Assembly (NCBI GenBank): GCA_934630975.1
Contig: CAKTXH010000003.1
Coordinates: 1 to 51,643 of the forward strand
Reading direction: 5' to 3'
DNA length: 51,643 nt
Source of the DNA: an uncultured Clostridia bacterium
GTDB taxonomy: Bacteria; Bacillota; Clostridia; Christensenellales; Aristaeellaceae
In this document: one piece after another, positions 1-6,430 of the stretch
How the letters are laid out: the number at the start of each line of letters is the position of its first letter
Position numbering within the stretch: position 1 is the stretch's first letter
Translations under genes and position numbers: made by a program
Notes under the pieces: generated by a model
What the model was told of the DNA's origin: nothing
Databases searched by the model: none
The model's input: only the letters and a program-made list of their open reading frames with translations

Positions 1-114
1 GACATCCGCGCAGAAGGCGATGTGATGAAGCTGACGATCAGCCTCGTGACCGGAAAAATTGCGGAAAAGCAGCTTGAACTCCTTCGTCCGGGCAACAGGC
101 GCTTTACCATGTAG
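1..114 (+). CDS. C-terminal tail of an unidentified protein (left-truncated)
   Basis: Frame 1 is open from the window edge to a TAG at 112-114 and encodes 37 residues, including GDVMKLTISLVTGKIAEKQL. Codon choice resembles the rest of the window (CTG, GGC, CGC, ATC), so it could be the end of a real gene lying mostly outside. It overlaps the apparent 3' part of the spore-protein gene on the other strand, and both cannot easily be real over their full length. I do not recognise a family. Existence as a gene is uncertain. Confidence 0.3.
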   Translation, partial: DIRAEGDVMKLTISLVTGKIAEKQLELLRPGNRRFTM

Positions 115-272
115 CCTCCGACGTAGCCCGCCTCGCGGGAGGTCAGGTCGCCGTTATAGCCCTGCTTGAGGTTGACGCCAAGCTCGCGCGCGATTTCATA
201 TTTCATGTTATCCAGCGCGTCCTTGGCCTGCGGCACGTTGATGCGGTTGCCGCCGCTCGTGTTGTTCGCCAT
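1..272 (-). CDS. Alpha/beta-type small acid-soluble spore protein (SASP), cut at the left edge
   Basis: The reverse strand starts with ATG at 272-270 behind a strong ribosome site (GGAGGTGA, 281-288). The first 58 residues match alpha/beta SASPs, which coat and protect spore DNA: an Asn-rich start, then VPQAKDALDNMKYEIARELG, the germination-protease-like ELGV stretch, GYNGDLTSREAG and GGYMVKRL. In the family MVKR is followed by roughly 8-15 Glu/Gln-rich residues and a stop. Here the frame instead runs on as LPGRRSSSCF with no stop before the window edge, so the C-terminus is abnormal, frameshifted or disrupted. A sigma-G-like promoter precedes it. Identity as a SASP is secure; the end is not. 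Confidence 0.85.
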   Translation of the reverse strand, partial: MANNTSGGNRINVPQAKDALDNMKYEIARELGVNLKQGYNGDLTSREAGYVGGYMVKRLLPGRRSSSCFSAIFPVTRLIVSFITSPSARM

Positions 273-302
273 TCGTTGTTTCACCTCCAATCGGTTCAGC
301 CC

Positions 303-332
303 TATTGTGGCGCGCGGCGAATCGCGATATTC
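303..332 (-). promoter_or_regulatory. Sigma-G-like promoter of the SASP gene
   Basis: Read on the minus strand, GAATA (332-328) is followed after 18 bases by CACAATA (309-303), close to the forespore sigma-G pattern GHATR-N18-CATWHTA with one mismatch in the -10. It lies about 30 bases upstream of the SASP start, as expected for a late forespore gene. Confidence 0.5.
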
Positions 333-394
333 TGACAATAACCGCCTGCCCTGTCATGAAAAGGACAAAAATACCCACTTTTTTGTAAAAAGGG

Positions 395-423
395 TTGACA
401 ACGGGAGCGCGCTGTGCTAAAAT
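395..423 (+). promoter_or_regulatory. Sigma-A promoter of the tRNA-Gly gene
   Basis: TTGACA (395-400), a 17-base spacer and TAAAAT (418-423), 20 bases before the mature tRNA. This is a near-consensus housekeeping promoter, as expected for a stable RNA. Confidence 0.8.
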
Positions 424-443
424 ACTCTTCGCAAGTGAGCGAT

Positions 444-518
444 GCGGTAGTAGCTCAGTGGTAGAGTGCCACCTTGCCAAGGTGGATGTCGCGAGTCCGA
501 ATCTCGTCTACCGCTCCA
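444..518 (+). tRNA. tRNA-Gly (anticodon GCC)
   Basis: A complete cloverleaf: acceptor GCGGTAG (444-450) pairs with CTACCGC (508-514). The anticodon stem CCACC/GGTGG encloses loop TTGCCAA, giving anticodon GCC, and the T-arm contains GAGTCCGAATCTC. Discriminator T515 and an encoded CCA (516-518) finish the 75-nt gene. It has its own promoter upstream and a terminator directly downstream, so it is a single-gene unit. Confidence 0.97.
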
Positions 519-524
519 CGTAAG

Positions 525-557
525 CGCCTGTCTGAAAAAGACGGGCGTTTTTCTTTT
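525..557 (+). terminator. Rho-independent terminator of tRNA-Gly
   Basis: A stem of 8-9 pairs (525-533 with 539-547) around a GAAAA loop is followed by T5-C-T4. Confidence 0.85.
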
Positions 558-656
558 GCTTTTTGCAAAATCCGGGAAGGAAAACCATCCCTCCTTCGTT
601 AAATAGACAGGATATGGAAACGCGGTGGAAAACCGCAGAAGGAGGGAAAACTTTTT

Positions 657-1478
657 ATGAAGAAAAAGATCTTTGCGTGGCTGCTTGCGGCCATGACGAT
701 GCTCAGCGCGGCGGCGCTGGCGGACGGCGGAGACTGGCACAACAGCCGTAACTTCGGCTCTACCCAATTCGCAAGCTATGCGGGCTGGTACAACGGCTAT
801 CAGAGCGCGGACGGTTTCGGCGGCATAACGGCGGCCGATCCGTGCAATCTGATGGTCATCAGCAAGAGCGTCAGCATTTGGAGCGAACCGAGCACAGGCA
901 GCAAGCGGCTTGCCTCGGCCAGCTATGGCGAAACGCTGACGGGCGTTTCCAGCGACGGCGGGAATAACGTCATGATGGACGGAAACTTTTACGAGGTCGA
1001 ATACAAGGGCAAGCGCGGCTGGGTCGGCATGCAGTACGTCGTGCGCAATGAGCTTGAAATTACGCTGATGGAGAGCAACGTTCCGGCGTATGTCGCCCCG
1101 GATGCGCGCAGCAAAAAGGTCGGCTCGCTGAGCAAAATGACGCGCTATCGCGTGATCGGCTTCTACGACGATTACTACATCGTCTCTTTCCGCGGCGCGG
1201 CCTGCGCTTATATTCCCATGAGCGCCAAGCATTATGACACCACATTTGAAGCCAAGTACAGGCAGGCGACTACGCGCAGCGGCAGCGTGGAACGCAGCAC
1301 AAAGCTCCGCACCGGCCCGAGCGGCAGCTATGCCGAAATTAAGACGCTGAACGCGGGCGAACAGATCGAGTGTCTGGATGAAATCGACGGCTGGTACATG
1401 ATCCGCTATTCGGGCAAGGGCGTGGACGGTCAGGTTTTCGCGTTTGTGGATTCGGACGCGGTGAGCATAAACTGGTAA
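657..1478 (+). CDS. Secreted protein with bacterial SH3 domains
   Basis: 273 residues. Residues 1-22 are a signal peptide (KKK, hydrophobic core, cleavage after ALA). The mature part has three SH3b-like segments at about 60-128, 133-190 and 200-270. The first contains SIWSEPSTGSKRLASASYGE and the last contains KLRTGPSGSYAEIKTLNAGE, typical of SH3_3 modules that bind cell-wall peptides or mediate protein contacts. There is no catalytic domain, so a structural or wall-anchoring role is inferred. The start is fixed by GGAGGG about 11 bases upstream. The leader (595-636) carries an element also seen before two other SH3 genes in this window. It is monocistronic or loosely followed by the GNAT gene 21 bases on. 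Confidence 0.8.
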   Translation: MKKKIFAWLLAAMTMLSAAALADGGDWHNSRNFGSTQFASYAGWYNGYQSADGFGGITAADPCNLMVISKSVSIWSEPSTGSKRLASASYGETLTGVSSDGGNNVMMDGNFYEVEYKGKRGWVGMQYVVRNELEITLMESNVPAYVAPDARSKKVGSLSKMTRYRVIGFYDDYYIVSFRGAACAYIPMSAKHYDTTFEAKYRQATTRSGSVERSTKLRTGPSGSYAEIKTLNAGEQIECLDEIDGWYMIRYSGKGVDGQVFAFVDSDAVSINW

Positions 1479-1499
1479 AAAACGAAAGAAGAGACGATC

Positions 1500-1994
1500 A
1501 TGCAGCGTTTTGAAATTGTGTGCGCCCGGAAATCGGATTTGGACGAGCTGACGGCGGTGGAGGCGGTCTGTTTTCCGCCGGCGGAAGCGGCGACGCGGGA
1601 GAGCTTTCGGGCGCGGCTGGATGCGTTCGGCGAATGGTTCTTCGTCGCGAAGGATGAAAGCGGAAAGATCATCGGTATGATCGACGGCATGGCGACGGAC
1701 GAAGCGAGCATCGCGGACGAGATGTTTGAAGACGCGTCGCTGCACAGGCCGGACGGCGCGGTGCAGACGGTCTTTGGGCTGGACGTTCTGCCTGAATGGC
1801 GGCACAGGGGCGTTTCCGGCGCGCTGATGGCGGCGTATGTCGAGGCGGCGCGGCAGGCCGGGAGGAAGAAAGTGACGCTGACCTGCAAACAAAGGCTGAT
1901 CGGCATGTACGAGCACTTCGGCTTCCGCCTGATGGGCAGGGCGCGCAGCGAACACGGCGGCGCGGAATGGTTCGACATGGATTTGATTTTCTAA
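1500..1994 (+). CDS. GNAT family N-acetyltransferase
   Basis: 164 residues, a single GNAT domain that would move an acetyl group from acetyl-CoA to an amine. The acetyl-CoA pyrophosphate loop is visible as LPEWRHRGVSGALM (about 98-112), after a beta strand VQTVFGLDV. The C-terminal MYEHFGFRLMGRA strand is the usual beta6-alpha4 ending. The N-terminal ARKSDLDELTAVEAVCFPPA and overall length resemble the arylalkylamine-type subgroup, but the substrate cannot be told. It follows the SH3 gene by 21 bases without a visible terminator, so co-transcription is likely. Confidence 0.8.
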   Translation: MQRFEIVCARKSDLDELTAVEAVCFPPAEAATRESFRARLDAFGEWFFVAKDESGKIIGMIDGMATDEASIADEMFEDASLHRPDGAVQTVFGLDVLPEWRHRGVSGALMAAYVEAARQAGRKKVTLTCKQRLIGMYEHFGFRLMGRARSEHGGAEWFDMDLIF

Positions 1995-2041
1995 AAACCC
2001 GAACTTTTTTCAAAAGAAAGAGAATTTCTATCGGAAATCAG

Positions 2042-2070
2042 TTGCTTTCCACGCGTTTTTTTGCTACAAT
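2042..2070 (+). promoter_or_regulatory. Sigma-A promoter of purC-purB
   Basis: TTGCTT (2042-2047), 17-base spacer, TACAAT (2065-2070). It is followed by a leader of about 50 bases with no obvious riboswitch fold. Confidence 0.75.
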
Positions 2071-2128
2071 ACGGGGCGCAACATCTTTAAACGTTGTTCT
2101 TGTGACGAAAGAAAGGGGAACTTCAACG

Positions 2129-2848
2129 ATGGCTAAGCAGCTTGAAATGATGTATGAAGGCAAGGCGAAGCAGGTCTTTGCGACCGACGATCCCACCCTC
2201 GCGGTGATCCATTATAAAGACGACGCGACCGCGTTCAACGGCCTCAAGAAGGGCACGATTGTGGGCAAGGGCGTGGTGAACAACCTCGTCAGCAACCATC
2301 TGTTCAAGATGCTGGAAGCGCATGGCATCAAGACCCATCTGGTCGAGCAGCTCAACGAGCGCGACAGCCTCGTGCGCCGCGTGTCCATCGTGCCGCTGGA
2401 GGTCATCGTGCGCAACATTGCCGCGGGCAGCCTTTCCAAGCGTCTCGGCCTGCCGGAAGGCACGAAGCTCAAGAGCACCGTGCTGGAATACTGCTACAAG
2501 GACGACGCGCTCGGCGACCCGATGATCAACGATTACCACATCGCCGCGATGGGCTTGGCGACGAAGGAAGAGATGGAGCAGATTTCTTCGATGGCGCTCA
2601 AGATCAACGACCTGCTGACCGCCTATCTGAAGGATCTGGGTATCGAGCTGATCGACTTCAAGCTCGAGTTCGGCCGCCTCAACGGCGAAATCGTGCTGGC
2701 GGACGAAATCTCCCCGGATACCTGCCGCTTCTGGGACAGCAAGACCGGCGAAAAGCTGGATAAGGATCGCTTCCGCCGCGATCTGGGCCATGTCGAGGAC
2801 GCGTATCAGGAGATTCTGCGCCGCCTGATGGGAGGACACGAGGAATGA
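2129..2848 (+). CDS. purC: Phosphoribosylaminoimidazole-succinocarboxamide synthase
   Basis: 239 residues, full length for SAICAR synthetase, which joins CAIR and aspartate using ATP in purine synthesis (cytoplasm). Visible family marks: MYEGKAKQVF near the N-terminus (ATP-binding strand), KDDATAFNGLKKG, the substrate-binding EVIVRNIAAGSLSKR (about 90-104) and LIDFKLEFGR (about 174-183). The frame is open further upstream, but ATG 2129 is chosen because MAKQLEMMYEGK matches the family N-terminus and AAAGGGGAA lies just before it. The stop codon overlaps the purB start (ATGA at 2845-2848), so the two are translationally coupled. Confidence 0.95.
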   Translation: MAKQLEMMYEGKAKQVFATDDPTLAVIHYKDDATAFNGLKKGTIVGKGVVNNLVSNHLFKMLEAHGIKTHLVEQLNERDSLVRRVSIVPLEVIVRNIAAGSLSKRLGLPEGTKLKSTVLEYCYKDDALGDPMINDYHIAAMGLATKEEMEQISSMALKINDLLTAYLKDLGIELIDFKLEFGRLNGEIVLADEISPDTCRFWDSKTGEKLDKDRFRRDLGHVEDAYQEILRRLMGGHEE

Positions 2849-4143
2849 TCGACCGCTATACCCGCCCGGAGATGGCGGCGCTTTGGACGAAGCAGAAGAA
2901 ATTTGAAACGTGGCTCGAGGTGGAGCTGAACGCGACCGACGCGTGGGTGAAGCTGGGCAAGGTGCCCGCCGAAGCCGCCGCCGCGATGCGCAAAAACGCG
3001 AAATTCACCGTCGAGCGCGTGGAGGAGATCGAGCAGTCCACCCGCCACGACGTTGTGGCGTTCACCCGCTGCGTGGCCGAAAGTCTGGGCGAGGAATCGA
3101 AGTACCTGCACTTCGGCCTGACCAGCACGGACGTGGTGGATACCGCGCTCTCCAGCATCGTCTCTCAGGCGCTGGATATCATCGAGGCCGATATGCATAA
3201 GTTCATCGACGTGCTGGCCTCGCAGGCGGTTAAATACAAGATGACCCCGTGCATGGGCCGCACCCACGGCGTACACGCCGAGCCGACGACGCTGGGCCTC
3301 AAGTTCGCGCTGTGGTATGCCGAAATGCAGCGCAACCTCGAGCGCATGGAGCACGCGCACAAGATCACCCGCGTGGGCAAGATCTCCGGCGCGGTCGGCA
3401 CGTATGCCAACGTCGATCCGTTTGTGGAAAAGTACGTGTGCGAACAGATGGGGCTTGAGCCGTCGCCCATCAGCACGCAGGTGCTTCAGCGCGACCGCTA
3501 TGCCGAGCTGATGAGCGTCATCGCCATCACGGGATGCAGCCTTGAGAAGTTCGCCACCGAGGTGCGCGGCCTGCAAAAGACCGAACTGCGCGAGGTGGAA
3601 GAGCCGTTCCGCGCGGGGCAGAAGGGTTCCTCTGCGATGCCCCACAAGCGCAACCCGATCAACTGCGAAAAAATCTGCGGCCTTTCCCGCGTGCTGCGCG
3701 GTTACGCGATGGCGGCGATGGAGGACGTGGCGCTCTGGCATGAGCGCGACATCAGCCATTCCTCCGTCGAGCGCATCATCCTGCCGGACGCGACCGAGCT
3801 GCTGGATTACATGCTCACGCTGATGACCCGCATTTTGGGCGACCTGTTCGTCTACCCGGAGAACATGCTCCGCTCGATGAGCATGTCCTACGGCCTGCCG
3901 AACTCCCAGCACGTGCTGCTGACGCTGATTGACAAGGGCATGCTGCGCGAGACGGCCTATGACTGCGTGCAGCGCTGCGCCATGCGCGCATGGCAGGAGC
4001 AGAAGCCTTTCCGCGATATGCTCGAACAGGACGAGACGGTGACGAGCCATCTCAGCCCCGAAGAGCTGGACGAGTGCTTCGAGCTTTCCTATCATTACAA
4101 GCATGTGGACGAGGTTTTTAAGCGCCTCGGCCTTGAAAAGTAA
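2845..4143 (+). CDS. purB: Adenylosuccinate lyase
   Basis: 432 residues. It cleaves SAICAR to AICAR and adenylosuccinate to AMP, releasing fumarate. The fumarase/aspartase signature GSSAMPHKRNP lies at about 260-270, with its catalytic Ser in the flexible loop. TSTDVVDTA (about 93-101) and the catalytic-His region GRTHGVHAEPTTLG (about 138-151) are also present. The C-terminal ADSL_C region is complete. It immediately follows purC, which makes the lyase's SAICAR substrate. A strong terminator ends the two-gene operon. Confidence 0.95.
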   Translation: MIDRYTRPEMAALWTKQKKFETWLEVELNATDAWVKLGKVPAEAAAAMRKNAKFTVERVEEIEQSTRHDVVAFTRCVAESLGEESKYLHFGLTSTDVVDTALSSIVSQALDIIEADMHKFIDVLASQAVKYKMTPCMGRTHGVHAEPTTLGLKFALWYAEMQRNLERMEHAHKITRVGKISGAVGTYANVDPFVEKYVCEQMGLEPSPISTQVLQRDRYAELMSVIAITGCSLEKFATEVRGLQKTELREVEEPFRAGQKGSSAMPHKRNPINCEKICGLSRVLRGYAMAAMEDVALWHERDISHSSVERIILPDATELLDYMLTLMTRILGDLFVYPENMLRSMSMSYGLPNSQHVLLTLIDKGMLRETAYDCVQRCAMRAWQEQKPFRDMLEQDETVTSHLSPEELDECFELSYHYKHVDEVFKRLGLEK

Positions 4144-4167
4144 CGGTTCGGTCCCTAAAGCATAAAC

Positions 4168-4217
4168 AGAATCACCCAAGAACGGATGCGTTTCTTGGGT
4201 GATTCTTCTATTTTTTT
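4168..4217 (+). terminator. Rho-independent terminator of purC-purB
   Basis: A perfect 15-bp stem (4168-4182 with 4192-4206) is followed by a T7 run at 4211-4217. Confidence 0.92.
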
Positions 4218-4236
4218 GGAAAAAGAAAAGGCGGCC

Positions 4237-4265
4237 TTGTAACACTTCGGCTTTTCATCTATAAT
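4237..4265 (+). promoter_or_regulatory. Sigma-A promoter of the receiver-like gene
   Basis: TTGTAA (4237-4242), 17-base spacer, perfect TATAAT (4260-4265). Confidence 0.8.
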
Positions 4266-4322
4266 AATATGAACGTTGTGCCCAGTTTAAGAACGATTTT
4301 TGGCTTTGTCTTTGGAGGCATC

Positions 4323-5126
4323 ATGTACAAATTGCTGCTGGTTTCCGATAAAGAGGAAATCCGTTCGCTGTATCGCCATTACGCCGAGTGGAACACCCTC
4401 GGCTTTGAGCAGCCCGCCATCGCGGAAAACGCGCAGCAGGGCATTGATCTGCTCAGCCACCATCGCTATGATGCGATTTCCTCCCTGCTCAGCGTGAGCG
4501 AGGGCAAGAAGTTCTTTGCGTACCTTGCCCGCCGCCCGGATATGCTCGGCATGGAAACCGCGCGCGACGAGGCGCGCCTGCGCCGGGAAATCAGCACCGC
4601 CCGCCGCGCGCTCTCCACGCGGGACGCGAGCCGCCAGAACAAACAGGTGGACGATTATACGAAGGTTTTGCAGGGCGAGTTTTTCTGCGATCTGCTGCGC
4701 GGCGCGGCGTTTGACCGCGCGAAGATTGACGAGCGCATGCAGTCCCTCAAGCTCGAAACGCTGGATGCGAGCCGCCCGGTGGTGACTTCTTCCTTCCGCC
4801 TGCCGCAGGGCGATTACTTCCTCTCCGAGGTTTGGCGCTATGGCCGCGAGCGGCTGGAAAACGCGCTCAAAAACATCTTTGAAAACGGCGACCCGCGGAT
4901 GGCGTTCGTGCTGCTGATCATCAACCCGCACCACATGCGCCTGATCGCCGTGCCGCGCGAGGATATGAGCAAAACGGAAGCGTATGACCTGATGATGGCG
5001 CATCTGGCGAGCTGTCAGGCCAACCTTGAGCAGTATTTCGAGCTGACGCTGACCATCAAGCGCGTCGTGCCCTATGACGATCTCTACGCCCTTGGCCGGG
5101 AAAACGCGGCGAGGACGGCGCACTGA
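4323..5126 (+). CDS. Response-regulator-like protein lacking phospho-acceptor and DNA-binding domain
   Basis: 267 residues from ATG 4323, preceded by TTTGGAGG. An upstream in-frame ATG at 4269 sits only 4 bases after the -10, so it is rejected. The N-terminal MYKLLLVSDKEEIRSLY copies the first strand and helix of a YesN/CheY receiver, but the acidic pair is SD. Where the phosphorylated Asp should be the sequence reads YDAISSLLSVSE, with no Asp. A helical linker follows (about 75-110), then the LL.G region typical of the middle domain of YesN/AraC regulators, ending without the AraC helix-turn-helix. It could be a partner or decoy protein, or the relic of a regulator. It has its own promoter. 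Confidence 0.55.
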   Translation: MYKLLLVSDKEEIRSLYRHYAEWNTLGFEQPAIAENAQQGIDLLSHHRYDAISSLLSVSEGKKFFAYLARRPDMLGMETARDEARLRREISTARRALSTRDASRQNKQVDDYTKVLQGEFFCDLLRGAAFDRAKIDERMQSLKLETLDASRPVVTSSFRLPQGDYFLSEVWRYGRERLENALKNIFENGDPRMAFVLLIINPHHMRLIAVPREDMSKTEAYDLMMAHLASCQANLEQYFELTLTIKRVVPYDDLYALGRENAARTAH

Positions 5127-5136
5127 ACTGAAAACG

Positions 5137-5173
5137 AACAGGCCGTTCTCTAAAGATGGAGGACGGCCTGTTT
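5137..5173 (+). terminator. Probable terminator after the receiver-like gene
   Basis: AACAGGCCGT (5137-5146) pairs with ACGGCCTGTT (5163-5172), with a 16-base loop and only a short T tract. Confidence 0.5.
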
Positions 5174-5199
5174 GAACATGTGAAGAAAAAACATGCGGG

Positions 5200-5222
5200 G
5201 CGGACGCGCGATGCGCGCGCCG
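5200..5222. repeat. GC-rich palindromic repeat (family D, copy 1)
   Basis: CGGACGCGCGATGCGCGCG resembles CGGACGCGCAATGCGCGCC at 16233-16251. Such short hyphenated palindromes recur between genes of Clostridia. Only two copies are seen here. Confidence 0.35.
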
Positions 5223-5257
5223 ATATTCAAACGGGCGGCAAATGGAGAGGAAAGATC

Positions 5258-6067
5258 ATGATCATCAACGATCAACTTGTGCGCGCATATCTTGGTTCGA
5301 AAGACATGGAAAAATACAGGGACGAATGGTTCTTCGGCGCGCTGGAAGCAGGGAAGAACGTCTTTGAATATTCGGCGAAAGGCGCGGAAACGGCGGAAAA
5401 CGTCGAAACGCTTTGGCGGATGATTCAAAGCGTCACGCAGGATTTTCGCCCCGCCAACGCGGCAATATGGGATACGCTCTTCCCGGATTGGCCGTCGATT
5501 CCCGTTCATATCGACCTGATTGTCGGCTTTCCCAAACCGTATGACGCGGTGACAATGAAGGACGAAAGCGGACAGGCGCATATCGTGCTGGATTTGATCC
5601 GCTGGTGCGATTACGGATTCCCGAAAAAACCGGAAAGCGTGGCGCGCAACCTGCTTGCGCACGAAATGACGCATGCGTTTATCGGCGCGTGTTATCCCGA
5701 AGCGGATGCGGCGTCGGACGGCGCGGATTATCGGGCGAAACTCGACGCGCTGACATTTCACGAGGGCTTTGCCCATCTGATTGCGTATAACGATACGGCG
5801 ATTGATCAAGTGGATTGGAACTCCGACTTCTGGAAGCGTGTCGAACGGGTGAGCCGCGAAAAAATGCGCGAAGCCGTTGCTGAAACCGATCCCGAGCGTC
5901 AAAGGGCGCACCTTCGAAACGGCTTCTGCGGGCGGTATGAGGAAAAATACGCCTGTATGTGCGGTATGCTCTATCTCGTGAAACAGTGGCAAAAGAGCGG
6001 CATGGACGGGCTGAAAGCGAGCTTTGCGGATTATCATGGGTTTGCGGAAAAGACGATAGAATCGTAA
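5258..6067 (+). CDS. Putative zinc metallopeptidase (HExxH, gluzincin-like), family unknown
   Basis: 269 residues from ATG 5258 behind GAGAGGAAAG. The frame is open to 5156, but that extension lies in the preceding terminator and a repeat. The zinc-peptidase motif HEMTH is at 135-139 in the helix NLLAHEMTHAFIG. A second motif, FHEGFAHL (167-174), supplies a Glu about 34 residues later, the usual spacing and context (E-G-x-A) for the third zinc ligand of gluzincins. No signal peptide is seen, so it is probably cytoplasmic. C-terminal CACMCG-type cysteines (YACMCGML) are notable. Its substrate is unknown, and neither neighbour suggests one. I do not recognise a named family. Confidence 0.6.
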   Translation: MIINDQLVRAYLGSKDMEKYRDEWFFGALEAGKNVFEYSAKGAETAENVETLWRMIQSVTQDFRPANAAIWDTLFPDWPSIPVHIDLIVGFPKPYDAVTMKDESGQAHIVLDLIRWCDYGFPKKPESVARNLLAHEMTHAFIGACYPEADAASDGADYRAKLDALTFHEGFAHLIAYNDTAIDQVDWNSDFWKRVERVSREKMREAVAETDPERQRAHLRNGFCGRYEEKYACMCGMLYLVKQWQKSGMDGLKASFADYHGFAEKTIES

Positions 6068-6104
6068 AAACAGATTTGAATGAATACGCGGGCGCCCCCC
6101 CAAC

Positions 6105-6134
6105 GTATTTCTTTGCTTCAAGCAACATACCTTT
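6105..6134 (+). promoter_or_regulatory. Candidate sigma-E promoter for yqfC-yqfD
   Basis: GTATTT (6105-6110), 15 bases, CATACCTTT (6126-6134). This resembles mother-cell sigma-E promoters (ATATT-N14/15-CATACAnT) and lies 20 bases before yqfC, which is a sigma-E-type gene in Bacillus. The match is imperfect. Confidence 0.3.
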
Positions 6135-6154
6135 CCCCAGCGGGAGGGGATGGC

Positions 6155-6430
6155 ATGCGGGAAAAAAGCTTTGCGCTGTCGCTGGGGCTGCCGGAGGACG
6201 CGACGAGCGACTGCGCGCGCGTGACGCTCAGCGGGCAGAGCGCGGCGCTTGTGGAAGGCCAGCACGGCGTGATCGAGCTGACGGAAAGCCGCGTGCGCCT
6301 GCGGACGGGGCGCGGCGTGCTGACCGTGCTGGGCGAAGGGCTGCGCCTGCGGGAACTCTCCGTCGATGCGGCGCTCATCGAGGGGCGCGTGATGACGGCG
6401 ACCTATGCCGGGGGAGGGCGAACGCCATGA
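6155..6430 (+). CDS. yqfC: Sporulation protein YqfC
   Basis: 91 residues, the normal length for YqfC, a small beta-rich protein (YabP/YqfC family) made in the mother cell during sporulation. The core VTLSGQSAALVEGQHGVIEL and the later GVLTVLGEGLRLREL fit the family. ATG 6155 is chosen because GGGAGGGG precedes it and the length agrees. The open frame reaches upstream to 6080 without a ribosome site. The TGA stop overlaps the start of yqfD (6427-6430), and the pair is almost always adjacent in spore formers. Confidence 0.85.
   Translation: MREKSFALSLGLPEDATSDCARVTLSGQSAALVEGQHGVIELTESRVRLRTGRGVLTVLGEGLRLRELSVDAALIEGRVMTATYAGGGRTP

Noticed and set aside
417..1955. Long minus-strand open frame (512 codons) opposite the SH3 and GNAT genes
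   Set aside because: It reads antisense through the tRNA and two well-supported genes, has Arg/His/Ala-biased composition typical of GC-rich shadow frames, and lacks a ribosome site or recognisable domain.
2071..2128. Purine riboswitch upstream of purC
   Set aside because: The leader is only about 50 bases and lacks the conserved three-way junction core; a weak CAAC/GTTG hairpin is all that is seen.
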